In this document: positions 1 to 6,524 of the stretch, in pieces
Layout: every line of letters starts with the position of its first letter
How positions within the stretch are numbered: the first letter of the stretch is position 1
From: an uncultured Eubacteriales bacterium
Lineage (GTDB): Bacteria > Bacillota > Clostridia > Oscillospirales > Oscillospiraceae
NCBI GenBank assembly: GCA_900555735.1
Contig: USMI01000024.1
Location: forward strand, 1-17,285
Length of the DNA stretch: 17,285 nucleotides
Direction of reading: 5' to 3'
Program-made: the position numbers and the translations under genes
The notes under the pieces: model-generated
Told to the model about the DNA's origin: nothing
Seen by the model: the letters and a program-made list of their open reading frames with translations, nothing else
Database searches by the model: none

Positions 1-40
1 TGGTCTTTTGGATATTGTGCCACTTGGAATGTCCGGACAT
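1..40 (-). CDS. yebC: YebC/PmpR-family regulator, N-terminal fragment (runs off left edge)
   Basis: Only 13 codons are inside the window, reading MSGHSKWHNIQKT. This is the hallmark N-terminus of the YebC/PmpR/TACO1 family, whose members typically start M-[AS]-G-H-S-K-W-x-N-I. Family members are about 240 residues and are described as DNA-binding transcriptional regulators or as factors that relieve ribosome stalling at difficult motifs. The start is an ATG at 38-40. A strong AAGGAG (50-55) lies 9 nt upstream and overlaps the last codons of the Nif3-like gene, whose stop is 3 nt before this ATG, so the two are probably co-transcribed. The identification rests on the N-terminal signature, the RBS and the spacing; the remainder of the gene is not visible. 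Confidence 0.85.
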   Translation of the reverse strand, partial: MSGHSKWHNIQKT

Positions 41-43
41 AGT

Positions 44-832
44 TTACTTCTCCTTCTTTATGCAATATTGTATGATCTCTCGGTCATGGGTGGCTGACAG
101 GGCCACGGTTATGTCGGGAAAGGCCGCTTGCAGACGCGCCGCAATCGCAGGACACACCACATTCTCTGTGGGAAAATGTCCCGCGTCGATCAGGTTCAGC
201 GCCTTTGTATCCAGAAACTCATGATAGCTGAGATCGGAGGTCACAAAGGTGTCGCAGCCCAGCGCGATGGCCTGACCGATATAGTCGCCGCAGGCACCGC
301 CGCCCACCGCCACGCGATGTACCGGTTTGCCGCCGTCCACATATCGAAGGCCATTACAGCCCAAATATTTTATCACATCTTGTAGGAACTCTACAAGGGG
401 TTTTTCACAATTTAGCGTTCCAAACCGGCCAATTTTTTCATCCGTCAGGGGTTTCGTGTCATAAAGGCCCAGCTTTTCCGCCAGAACATCGTTGACGCCG
501 CCCTCCGCCGCATCCAGATTGGTATGCATGCAGATGGCGGACACGCCGTTTTTCAGCAGCGTGGTAATGGTGCGGCCCTGCGCGTCGCCGGTGGTCACAT
601 GCTGCACCTTGTGCCATGCGCAGTTCATCAGCGGATGGTGGGCCACGATCAGATCCGCGCCCACGGTCACGGCCTCCGCCGCCACCGCTTCCGTCACATC
701 CAGCGCCACCAGCACCTTCCGCACCTCCGCGTCGCCGTCGCCTGCCAGCAGGCCCACATTGTCCCATTCCATGGCAAGATCACGGGGCGCCCAGTCATAG
801 AGCAGCTTCTCGATGTCGCAAACTCTTGTCAC
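44..832 (-). CDS. Nif3-like dinuclear metal-centre protein (YqfO/YbgI family)
   Basis: A 262-residue NIF3 (GTP cyclohydrolase I type 2-like) family protein. Metal-ligand motifs are visible: HHP at 65-67, HTNLD at 103-107, an SDLSYHE stretch near 199-205, and H219/E223 in GHFPTEN. Family structures are hexameric toroids with a two-metal site; the physiological substrate is not settled. The protein is the short YbgI-like form, without the PII-like insertion found in the roughly 370-residue B. subtilis YqfO. I chose the GTG start at 832: its GTGA overlaps the trmK stop, and a GAGGGAG lies 5 nt upstream. A longer reading to 865 would add 11 residues unlike the family. The trmK-Nif3 pairing is a common Firmicutes arrangement. 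Family certain, activity unknown. Confidence 0.93.
   Translation of the reverse strand: MTRVCDIEKLLYDWAPRDLAMEWDNVGLLAGDGDAEVRKVLVALDVTEAVAAEAVTVGADLIVAHHPLMNCAWHKVQHVTTGDAQGRTITTLLKNGVSAICMHTNLDAAEGGVNDVLAEKLGLYDTKPLTDEKIGRFGTLNCEKPLVEFLQDVIKYLGCNGLRYVDGGKPVHRVAVGGGACGDYIGQAIALGCDTFVTSDLSYHEFLDTKALNLIDAGHFPTENVVCPAIAARLQAAFPDITVALSATHDREIIQYCIKKEK
50..55 (-). promoter_or_regulatory. Shine-Dalgarno of the yebC-like gene
   Basis: AAGGAG on the minus strand, 9 nt before the ATG at 40. It supports the short edge fragment as the start of a real gene. It lies inside the lysine/glutamate-rich last codons of the upstream Nif3-like gene. Confidence 0.8.
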
Positions 833-1518
833 AGTGTCTCCCTCTTTTCTCTCAGTGCTTGGCAAATTTCTGACAAGGCATCTGCCTTTACGGCGTTTTC
901 TGTCGTATGGGAACGCCGGAGACCGTCAATGGCCTTTTGCAGCTTACCGATCCGCTCGTCCAGATAATCGGCATAGAGCGGGTCACCGTCCAGCAGGACG
1001 CCGCCATACTGCTGCGTCAGCGTCAGAGGCGGCTGCGCGCCGCCGCGGACGGCAAACACCGGATAGCGGTAGTTTTTATCAAAAACCAGCCGCTCCTCTG
1101 TAAAGCAATACCCATTGTCAACCATCCATTTCCGCAGGTATTCCACCTTCGTCATGGGTTGGAGCAGCAGTAAATGCTCCCCTTTCGCCGTCCACGGCGC
1201 GGCTTCCAGAATCATCTGAATGGTCTCGCCGCCCATACCGGCAATGACAATGGTATCCACCTCCTCCGGCGCGATGGCATCAAGGCCCGGACACAGACGG
1301 AAATCGATGTCCGTCACCGCATACTCCGCCGCCGTCTGCCGGGCGTGCTGCAGCGGCTCCGCGCCGATATCCGACGCGATGGCGGCCGCAATGCGCCCTC
1401 TTTTCAGCAGCCAGACGGGGATATAACCGTGATCCGTTCCCACATCGGCAAGGCGGCTGCCCTCCGGCACCATGTCCGCCAGCAGCTGCAAACGGGGCTG
1501 TAATTGTAATTCTCTCAT
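829..1518 (-). CDS. trmK: tRNA (adenine22-N1)-methyltransferase TrmK
   Basis: A 229-residue SAM-dependent methyltransferase that makes m1A22 in tRNA, a typical Gram-positive modification. The SAM-binding motif I reads DVGTDHGYIP (25-34), and the family signature AGMGGE lies at 93-98. A LQPM segment stands where many homologues have LQPN. The C-terminal quarter is charged and helical, as in the coiled-coil tail of B. subtilis TrmK. The start is uncertain: ATG at 1518 aligns with the family N-terminus (MxELxLxxRL), but an in-frame ATG lies two codons upstream (1524) and a TTG at 1539. None has a convincing Shine-Dalgarno, unlike every other gene here. A strong terminator ends 31 nt upstream, so the source of its transcription is unclear. 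The stop overlaps the Nif3-like start as GTGA. Confidence 0.93.
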   Translation of the reverse strand: MRELQLQPRLQLLADMVPEGSRLADVGTDHGYIPVWLLKRGRIAAAIASDIGAEPLQHARQTAAEYAVTDIDFRLCPGLDAIAPEEVDTIVIAGMGGETIQMILEAAPWTAKGEHLLLLQPMTKVEYLRKWMVDNGYCFTEERLVFDKNYRYPVFAVRGGAQPPLTLTQQYGGVLLDGDPLYADYLDERIGKLQKAIDGLRRSHTTENAVKADALSEICQALREKRETL

Positions 1519-1549
1519 CTTCATACCGTCGATTGGCAAGGATAAACAG

Positions 1550-1585
1550 GATAAAACGCATACGGCACGCCGTATGCGTTTTATC
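1550..1585 (-). terminator. Rho-independent terminator after the DUF1858 gene
   Basis: A perfect inverted repeat: 16-nt arms at 1550-1565 and 1570-1585 around a 4-nt loop. The GC-rich core CGCATACGG/CCGTATGCG is flanked by AAAA on one side and TTTT on the other, so the structure is nearly symmetric and could work in both directions. On the minus strand it begins 12 nt past the DUF1858 stop, and the U-rich stretch continues past the stem (CTGTTTATCCTT). It ends 31 nt before the trmK start, so it may partly insulate or attenuate trmK. Confidence 0.88.
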
Positions 1586-1597
1586 TGATCGCATCAG

Positions 1598-1807
1598 TTA
1601 CTCGGCCTTGCCGTTGGCAGCCTCGTTGACCACGGCCAGCAGCTTGTCAACGTCCACACCGTGGACGGCGCAGGCCTCCTCCACGGTCTCGCCGCGGGAA
1701 GAGGGGCAGCCCAGACAATGCATGCCGATGGAGAGGAAGATAGGCGCCGTCTGGGGCGCGATGTCCAGAATATCACCGATAATGGTATCTTTGGTAATTT
1801 CGATCAT
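1598..1807 (-). CDS. DUF1858 small CxxC protein (hybrid-cluster-protein-associated redox domain type)
   Basis: A 69-residue single-domain protein matching DUF1858, the small domain also named for a presumed redox-active disulfide associated with hybrid cluster protein. It opens MIEITKDTIIGDIL and carries GMHCLGCPSS with a C31-x2-C34 pair; C46 follows in a VEEACAVHGVD helix. No signal peptide or membrane segment is present, so it should be cytoplasmic. The ATG at 1807 is chosen because TTGGAGG lies 8 nt upstream and the family begins here; a longer reading to 1858 would run across its own promoter. It is a single-gene unit between the promoter at 1837-1865 and the terminator at 1550-1585. A redox role is a family inference; the true partner is unknown. 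Confidence 0.9.
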   Translation of the reverse strand: MIEITKDTIIGDILDIAPQTAPIFLSIGMHCLGCPSSRGETVEEACAVHGVDVDKLLAVVNEAANGKAE

Positions 1808-1836
1808 GATTTTGACCTCCAAGTGTATTTTAGGAT

Positions 1837-1865
1837 AGTATACCCCAAAAGGGCGCAATTTTCAA
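1837..1865 (-). promoter_or_regulatory. Sigma-A-type promoter for the DUF1858 gene
   Basis: On the minus strand, a -35 TTGAAA (1860-1865), a 17-nt spacer (1843-1859) and a -10 TATACT (1837-1842). Both hexamers are one base from consensus with optimal spacing. It lies in the only sizeable AT-rich gap in the window (1808-1916, between rsgA and the DUF1858 gene), 29 nt before the ATG. It is the only near-consensus promoter I could find here. Confidence 0.85.
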
Positions 1866-1916
1866 CAGAAAATTAAAAGAAATAGGATGCGGAGCGTTTC
1901 GCGCTATTTATCATGG

Positions 1917-2798
1917 CTACTTCTGTTCCCATTCCTTCAGCGGCTTCAACTCCTCATAAAGCCGGACATAGCTGCGGTGGCGGCTCACCGGGATCTTTCC
2001 GTCCTTTACCGCCTGCAAAACGGCGCAGCCTTTTTCCTTTACATGCTGGCAGCCCACGAAACGGCAGCCGTCCAGATACGGTGCAAACTCCGGAAACGTC
2101 TCCGGCAGGTGCTGCTTCAGCTCCCACTCCAGCGACTGGGCGTCAAAGGAAGAGAAGCCCGGTGTGTCGATCACATAGGTATCGCCGTCCAACGGGAACA
2201 TCTCCACATGGCGGGTGGTATGGCGGCCGCGGCCCAGCGCCTTGCTGACCTCCCCTACCGGCAGGTCAAAATGGGGCGCCAGCGCGTTCAGCAGGCTGGA
2301 CTTTCCCACGCCGGAATTGCCGGTCAGCACGCTCAGCTTTCCCTGCAAGGCGCGGTACAGCTCCGGAAGCCCCTCGCCTGTTACCGCGCTGGCCCGCAGC
2401 ACCGGAATGGCCGAAACACTGTAAATGCCGTACAGCTCCTCCGCCGGGTCAAGGTCGCACTTGTTCAGCACCACCAGCACGGCGCAGCCCTTCAGCGCCG
2501 CGATGGCGCTGATACGGTCGATAAGATACGGGTCTGTCACCGGGATCGCGGCGGAGGCGATGACCACCAGCTGATCCACGTTGGCAGCGGCGGGACGCTG
2601 GAACTGGCAGGTGCGCGGCTCGATGGCCTGCACCATGCCCTCTCCGTTGCCCAGCTCCTGAACCTCCGCCCAGTCGCCCACCAGCGGGCTCATGCCCTCC
2701 TTGCGGAACTTGCCCCGCGCCCGGCATTGCAGCGTCTCACTGCCGGTATTGACATAATAGAAGCCGCTGAGGGCTTTCTCGATCCTGCCCCGGCTCAA
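1917..2798 (-). CDS. rsgA: Ribosome small-subunit-dependent GTPase RsgA
   Basis: A 293-residue circularly permuted GTPase that checks and releases late 30S assembly intermediates (YjeQ/CpgA family). Order seen: an N-terminal OB-fold, G4 NKCD (112-115), G5 region near 136-140, P-loop GNSGVGKS (160-167), switch segment GRGRHTTRH (189-197), G3 DTPG (211-214), and a C-terminal zinc site C245-x4-C250-x-H252-x5-C258. Length is normal. The start is a TTG at 2798 with AGGAG 8 nt upstream; the residues that follow (GRIEKALSGFYYV) match the family N-terminus. TTGA overlaps the prkC stop, so translation is probably coupled. The B. subtilis homologue CpgA is a reported PrkC substrate, which makes the prpC-prkC-rsgA order meaningful. 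It is the last gene of the long run. Confidence 0.97.
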   Translation of the reverse strand: MSRGRIEKALSGFYYVNTGSETLQCRARGKFRKEGMSPLVGDWAEVQELGNGEGMVQAIEPRTCQFQRPAAANVDQLVVIASAAIPVTDPYLIDRISAIAALKGCAVLVVLNKCDLDPAEELYGIYSVSAIPVLRASAVTGEGLPELYRALQGKLSVLTGNSGVGKSSLLNALAPHFDLPVGEVSKALGRGRHTTRHVEMFPLDGDTYVIDTPGFSSFDAQSLEWELKQHLPETFPEFAPYLDGCRFVGCQHVKEKGCAVLQAVKDGKIPVSRHRSYVRLYEELKPLKEWEQK

Positions 2799-4741
2799 AA
2801 GCTGATCTCCTGCGAGTCGGTCGCAACGCCGTTGATGCGGGCATATACGGTCGCGGTGATGCCCGCCTTACCCTCGTAATCATAGCTGACGCTGGCGTCG
2901 TCGCCGCTGATAAAGCGGGTATCGACCACCTGTCCATCCATGATGAACTCCACGCGCAGCGTATCCTCGCCGTCAAGGTCATCCGGGATCAGGAATTCCA
3001 CGCGCACCGTCCGGTTCTGGTCGCCGTTGGGAGACCCGTAGACGGTGAAAATGATCTCCGTGCCGCCCTGCACCTGTGTGCCGGGCTGGATGCTCTGCTC
3101 GATCACGTCGCCCTCGTTGGCGAACATGGAGAAATAGCGGTACTCCGGCTTTCCCACCTTGAGACCCAGCTTCTCCGCGTCAGCCTTCGCCGCCTCATAG
3201 CTCTTGCCGGTAAAGGTGGGTACCGTGACACTCTCCGGTCCCTTGCTGACCACCATCGTAATGGAGGCGCCCTTTTTCAGCGCAGCGCCTACTGTCGGGG
3301 TCGTCTCCATCACCTGTCCCGCCGGGAACTCGTCGGAGAACTGCTCGGTATAGGTGATGTTCAGCTTCAGGTCCAGCTGCTGCAGCTTCAGCTTTGCGGA
3401 CTGATACGTCTCACCCTGCAGGTTGGGCATGGTGACCTCCTGCCGCTCGGCACAGATGTAGACCTGGATCACAAAATTGCTGCGGCGCTCAACACGGGCG
3501 GAGGGGTCCTGCTGCACGATCTGTCCGGGCTGATAGTGGTCGTCGTCCACCGTTCCCACCACCTCAATGGTGAAGATGCCCTTGACCGTATCCAGCTCAT
3601 TGGCATCCTCGACGGTATAGCCCAGAATGTTGGGCACCTCATACGCCTTGCTGCTGCCTCCGCTGCCGAAGCCCGCGAAGATAATGACGAACACCAGAAT
3701 AATCAGCGCCACACCGGCTGCCAGAAGCCCGGCCATCTTCTTATTCTCGCGGAGATAGTCCAGCAGCGACCAGCCGTCATCGTCATCCTCGTCGTCGTCC
3801 TCCTCTGCCTGACGGCTCTTCACCGCGGCAGAGACCTTCTGCAAGGGGATGGGGCTGGTGGGCTGACTGTCCACATCGGCGGTCAGCTCCGTGCGGATAT
3901 AGTCCAGATCCACCGACGGATCCTTGCGGAACTTCTCCAGATCCGCCAGCATGGCGTCGGCACTCTGATAGCGCTTGTCGAGGTCGGGGCTCATCGCCTT
4001 CATGCAGATGAGCTCCATTGCCTCGGGAATGTCCGGATCGATCTCACGGGGGTTCAGCGGCACGCTGCTCAGATGCTGGATGGCCACGGAAACGGCGCTG
4101 TCCCCTTCAAAGGGCAGGCGCCCCGTCAGCATTTCATACAGCACCACGCCGGCGCTGTAAATATCGCTGCGGGCGTCCAGACGCTCTCCCTTGGCCTGCT
4201 CCGGCGAGATGTAGTGAACGCTGCCCAGCGCCTCCTGCGCCAGTGTCTGGTGGGCATCCGCCAGGCAGGCGATGCCGAAGTCGGCCACCTTCACGCTGCC
4301 ATCCCGCAGCACCATGATGTTCTGGGGCTTGATGTCCCGATGGATGATACCGCGGCTGTGGGCGTGGCTGAGACCCCGCATGATCTGGGTAATGAAATGC
4401 AGCGCCTCCCGCCAGTCCATGTGGCCCCGGCGCTCCATATACTGCTTCAGCGTAATGCCATCGATCAGTTCCATGACGATGTAGTCGATGCCCTGAGAGC
4501 TGGACACGTCGTAAATGGACACGATGTTGGCATGGCTCAGCTGGGCGACGGCCAGCGATTCATCCCGGAAACGGCGGCGGAACTCCGCGTTCTCTGCCAG
4601 CTCACTCTTTAATATCTTGATGGCCACAAGCCGGTTAAGGCGGTGGCACTTGGCCTTGTAAACGTTGGCCATACCGCCCGTACCGATCAACTCCAGCAGC
4701 TCATAGCGGTTATCCAGCATTTTTCCAATGTACTGATCCAT
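2795..4741 (-). CDS. prkC: PASTA-domain Ser/Thr protein kinase PrkC
   Basis: A 648-residue membrane eukaryotic-like kinase that senses cell-wall fragments in Firmicutes. The cytoplasmic kinase domain (about 12-270) is intact: glycine loop GTGGM (20-24), K42 in VAIK, E61, HRDIKPQN (134-141), DFG (154-156) and SPEQ (179-182). A very acidic juxtamembrane run follows (313-323), then one transmembrane helix (about 337-358). Outside are three PASTA repeats, roughly 367-431, 435-500 and 504-570, plus a C-terminal beta-rich segment (571-648) that is not PASTA-like. The ATG at 4741 has AAAGGAG 9 nt upstream. It lies 16 nt after the phosphatase gene and overlaps rsgA by 4 nt. All catalytic residues are present, so it should be active. 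Confidence 0.97.
   Translation of the reverse strand: MDQYIGKMLDNRYELLELIGTGGMANVYKAKCHRLNRLVAIKILKSELAENAEFRRRFRDESLAVAQLSHANIVSIYDVSSSQGIDYIVMELIDGITLKQYMERRGHMDWREALHFITQIMRGLSHAHSRGIIHRDIKPQNIMVLRDGSVKVADFGIACLADAHQTLAQEALGSVHYISPEQAKGERLDARSDIYSAGVVLYEMLTGRLPFEGDSAVSVAIQHLSSVPLNPREIDPDIPEAMELICMKAMSPDLDKRYQSADAMLADLEKFRKDPSVDLDYIRTELTADVDSQPTSPIPLQKVSAAVKSRQAEEDDDEDDDDGWSLLDYLRENKKMAGLLAAGVALIILVFVIIFAGFGSGGSSKAYEVPNILGYTVEDANELDTVKGIFTIEVVGTVDDDHYQPGQIVQQDPSARVERRSNFVIQVYICAERQEVTMPNLQGETYQSAKLKLQQLDLKLNITYTEQFSDEFPAGQVMETTPTVGAALKKGASITMVVSKGPESVTVPTFTGKSYEAAKADAEKLGLKVGKPEYRYFSMFANEGDVIEQSIQPGTQVQGGTEIIFTVYGSPNGDQNRTVRVEFLIPDDLDGEDTLRVEFIMDGQVVDTRFISGDDASVSYDYEGKAGITATVYARINGVATDSQEISF
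2807..2811 (-). promoter_or_regulatory. Shine-Dalgarno deciding the rsgA TTG start
   Basis: AGGAG on the minus strand, 8 nt before the TTG at 2796-2798. No ATG lies nearby in frame, so this site together with the TTGA overlap with prkC fixes the start. Confidence 0.8.
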
Positions 4742-4757
4742 TTGTGGTCATCTCCTT

Positions 4758-5489
4758 TCATAGATTTTGCAGCAGGACCACCGTAACATTATCCGGCGCA
4801 CCCTGCTCCTTGGCCGCGGCCATCAAACGGTCCACGCAGCTGTCCAGATCAATTTCGTGCATGACCTCGAACAGCATCTCCTGATCCGTCACGGTGTTGA
4901 CCAGACCGTCCGTACACAGCAGCAGGAAGTTGCCCTGCTGCCACGGCACAGTGAAAACATCCGTCTCCACCTGAGCGTCCGGCCCAAGGGCGCGGGTGAT
5001 CAGATTCCGCCGGGGATGGCGGCGTGCCTGCGCGGGCGTGATATCGCCCCGTTCCACCATGTTCTCCACCACCGAGTGGTCGCGGGTGATCTGGCGGATG
5101 CCGCTCTCGCCGATCAGATAACCGCGGCTGTCGCCTACGTTAAAAACGAGGGCCTCGTTGTCGCGGCAGACGGCGCATACCATGGTCGTACCCATGTTGA
5201 CCAGCGTTTCATCCTCCGCCGCCTTGGCGCGGATGGCGTCGTTGGCCTGCGCGATACCCTGAAGCACCGCGTTTTTGACCTGCGCCTGCTCCATATCGGG
5301 CCGGAACGTGTCACGCAGCTTTTCCAGCAGCGTATCCACCGCAATGGTGCTGGCCATATGGCCGCCATTGGTGCCACCCATACCATCACACACCACAGCT
5401 ACGGTGCAGTCCGCGATCACCGCGGTTGCATAGGCATCCTGATTTTCACGCCGCACCAGTCCGGTGTCGGTGATCCCCCAGATCCTCAT
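4758..5489 (-). CDS. prpC: PP2C-family Ser/Thr phosphatase (Stp/PrpC)
   Basis: A 243-residue PPM/PP2C phosphatase, the cytoplasmic antagonist of the PASTA kinase encoded next. Metal-binding motifs are complete: TDTGLVRRENQD with D18, DGMGG with D35 (35-39), CTDGL with D194 (192-196) and GAPDNVT with D233 (230-236); VGDSRGYL (118-125) is also typical. Length is standard for the bacterial Stp1 type and there is no membrane segment. The start ATG overlaps the rlmN stop as ATGA, indicating translational coupling. The order rlmN-prpC-prkC-rsgA is widely conserved in Firmicutes, so partnership with PrkC is well supported. Confidence 0.96.
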   Translation of the reverse strand: MRIWGITDTGLVRRENQDAYATAVIADCTVAVVCDGMGGTNGGHMASTIAVDTLLEKLRDTFRPDMEQAQVKNAVLQGIAQANDAIRAKAAEDETLVNMGTTMVCAVCRDNEALVFNVGDSRGYLIGESGIRQITRDHSVVENMVERGDITPAQARRHPRRNLITRALGPDAQVETDVFTVPWQQGNFLLLCTDGLVNTVTDQEMLFEVMHEIDLDSCVDRLMAAAKEQGAPDNVTVVLLQNL

Positions 5490-6514
5490 TTTCTGCTCTC
5501 CTCCATGGCCTTGCGGCGCAGCTGGCCGCAGGATGCGTCGATGTCGCCGCCCAGACTGCGGCGGACTGTCGCGGTAATACCGTGAGACTCCAGCCGCTTC
5601 TGGAAGGCTGCGGTGCGGCGGCTGGGCTTAAAGGGACTCTCCGTCACCTCATTCAACGGGATCAGATTCACATGCCCCGGCATGCCCTTGATGCGCTGGG
5701 CAATGAGATCCGCCTGCCAATCGTGGTCGTTGACGCCGTCGATCATGGCGTATTCAAAGCTGATGCGGCGACCGGTCTTTTGAAAATACCGGTGGCAGGC
5801 GGCAAACAGCTCCTCCACGTCGTAGGCTTTATTCACCGGCATGATCTTCGAGCGTGTCTCGCTGTCCGGCGCGTGAAGGGACACCGACAGCGTCAGCTGC
5901 AGGTTCAGCTCCGCCAGTGCGTCGATCTGAGGCACGATGCCGCAGGTGGACAGGCTGATATGCCGCATGCCGATATTCAAGCCATCCGGGCTGTTGACCA
6001 GCTCCAGAAACTTCAGAACGTTGTCCTTGTTATCCAGCGGCTCGCCAATGCCCATCAAAACGATATTGGAGATATCCAGTCCGCTGTCCAGCTGGGTGAA
6101 AAGCACCTGATCCAATATCTCAGAGGGCGTCAGATCCCGCACCTTACCGGCAATGGTGCTGGCACAGAAGGCGCAGCCCATACGGCAGCCCACCTGCGAG
6201 GAGATGCACATGGTATTGCCGTGGTGATAGCGCATCAGCACCGTTTCGATGCAGTTGCCGTCCCCCAGCCGCCACAGGTACTTGACCGTACCGTCGTGCT
6301 TGGACACCTGCTTGTGCTCCACCGTGGGTACGGTGATGACGCACTGCTCCGCCAGCTTCTGCCGCAGGGGCTTGCTGAGGTTGCTCATGTCCTCAAAGGA
6401 GGTCACGCCCTTGTGGAGCCAGACGAACACCTGCTTGCCCCGGAAGGCCGGTTCTCCCATCTCCCGCAGCAGCTGGGTCATCTCCTGAAGATTCAGCGAT
6501 TTGATGTCGATCAT
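5486..6514 (-). CDS. rlmN: 23S rRNA (A2503-C2)/tRNA (A37-C2) methyltransferase RlmN
   Basis: A 342-residue radical-SAM methyltransferase that makes m2A2503 in 23S rRNA and m2A37 in tRNA. The 4Fe-4S ligands are in GCRMGCAFC (C110, C114, C117), and the methyl-carrying cysteine is in DIDASCGQL (C329). Both mark RlmN and the family it shares with Cfr; context and sequence fit housekeeping RlmN rather than the resistance enzyme Cfr. The ATG at 6514 is preferred over a TTG two codons upstream: AAGGA lies 7 nt before the ATG, and MIDIKSLN resembles family N-termini. Ten bases separate it from rsmB, and its stop overlaps prpC as ATGA. Confidence 0.96.
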   Translation of the reverse strand: MIDIKSLNLQEMTQLLREMGEPAFRGKQVFVWLHKGVTSFEDMSNLSKPLRQKLAEQCVITVPTVEHKQVSKHDGTVKYLWRLGDGNCIETVLMRYHHGNTMCISSQVGCRMGCAFCASTIAGKVRDLTPSEILDQVLFTQLDSGLDISNIVLMGIGEPLDNKDNVLKFLELVNSPDGLNIGMRHISLSTCGIVPQIDALAELNLQLTLSVSLHAPDSETRSKIMPVNKAYDVEELFAACHRYFQKTGRRISFEYAMIDGVNDHDWQADLIAQRIKGMPGHVNLIPLNEVTESPFKPSRRTAAFQKRLESHGITATVRRSLGGDIDASCGQLRRKAMEESRK

Positions 6515-6524
6515 AGGCAATTCC

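Noticed and set aside
29..40. Perfect 12-bp palindrome ATGTCCGGACAT.
   Set aside because: It is the start codons (Met-Ser-Gly-His) of the YebC-like gene, where the conserved protein sequence explains the bases. No second copy supports an operator.
1892..1905. Small hairpin (AGCG/CGCT) after the rsgA stop as a possible terminator.
   Set aside because: Only a 4-bp stem, and the T-rich stretch begins several bases later. Too weak to call, so the 3' end of the long run remains undefined.
1887..2879. 330-codon plus-strand open frame opposite rsgA.
   Set aside because: Antisense shadow of rsgA with low-complexity composition and no family features. Similar frames at 3536-4612, 4767-5585, 5582-6676 and 6654-7898 were dropped for the same reason.
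5486..6514. Possible Cfr antibiotic-resistance methyltransferase in place of RlmN.
   Set aside because: The sequence features and the conserved rsmB-rlmN-prpC context indicate the housekeeping enzyme. Cfr would normally be on a mobile element, and none is seen.
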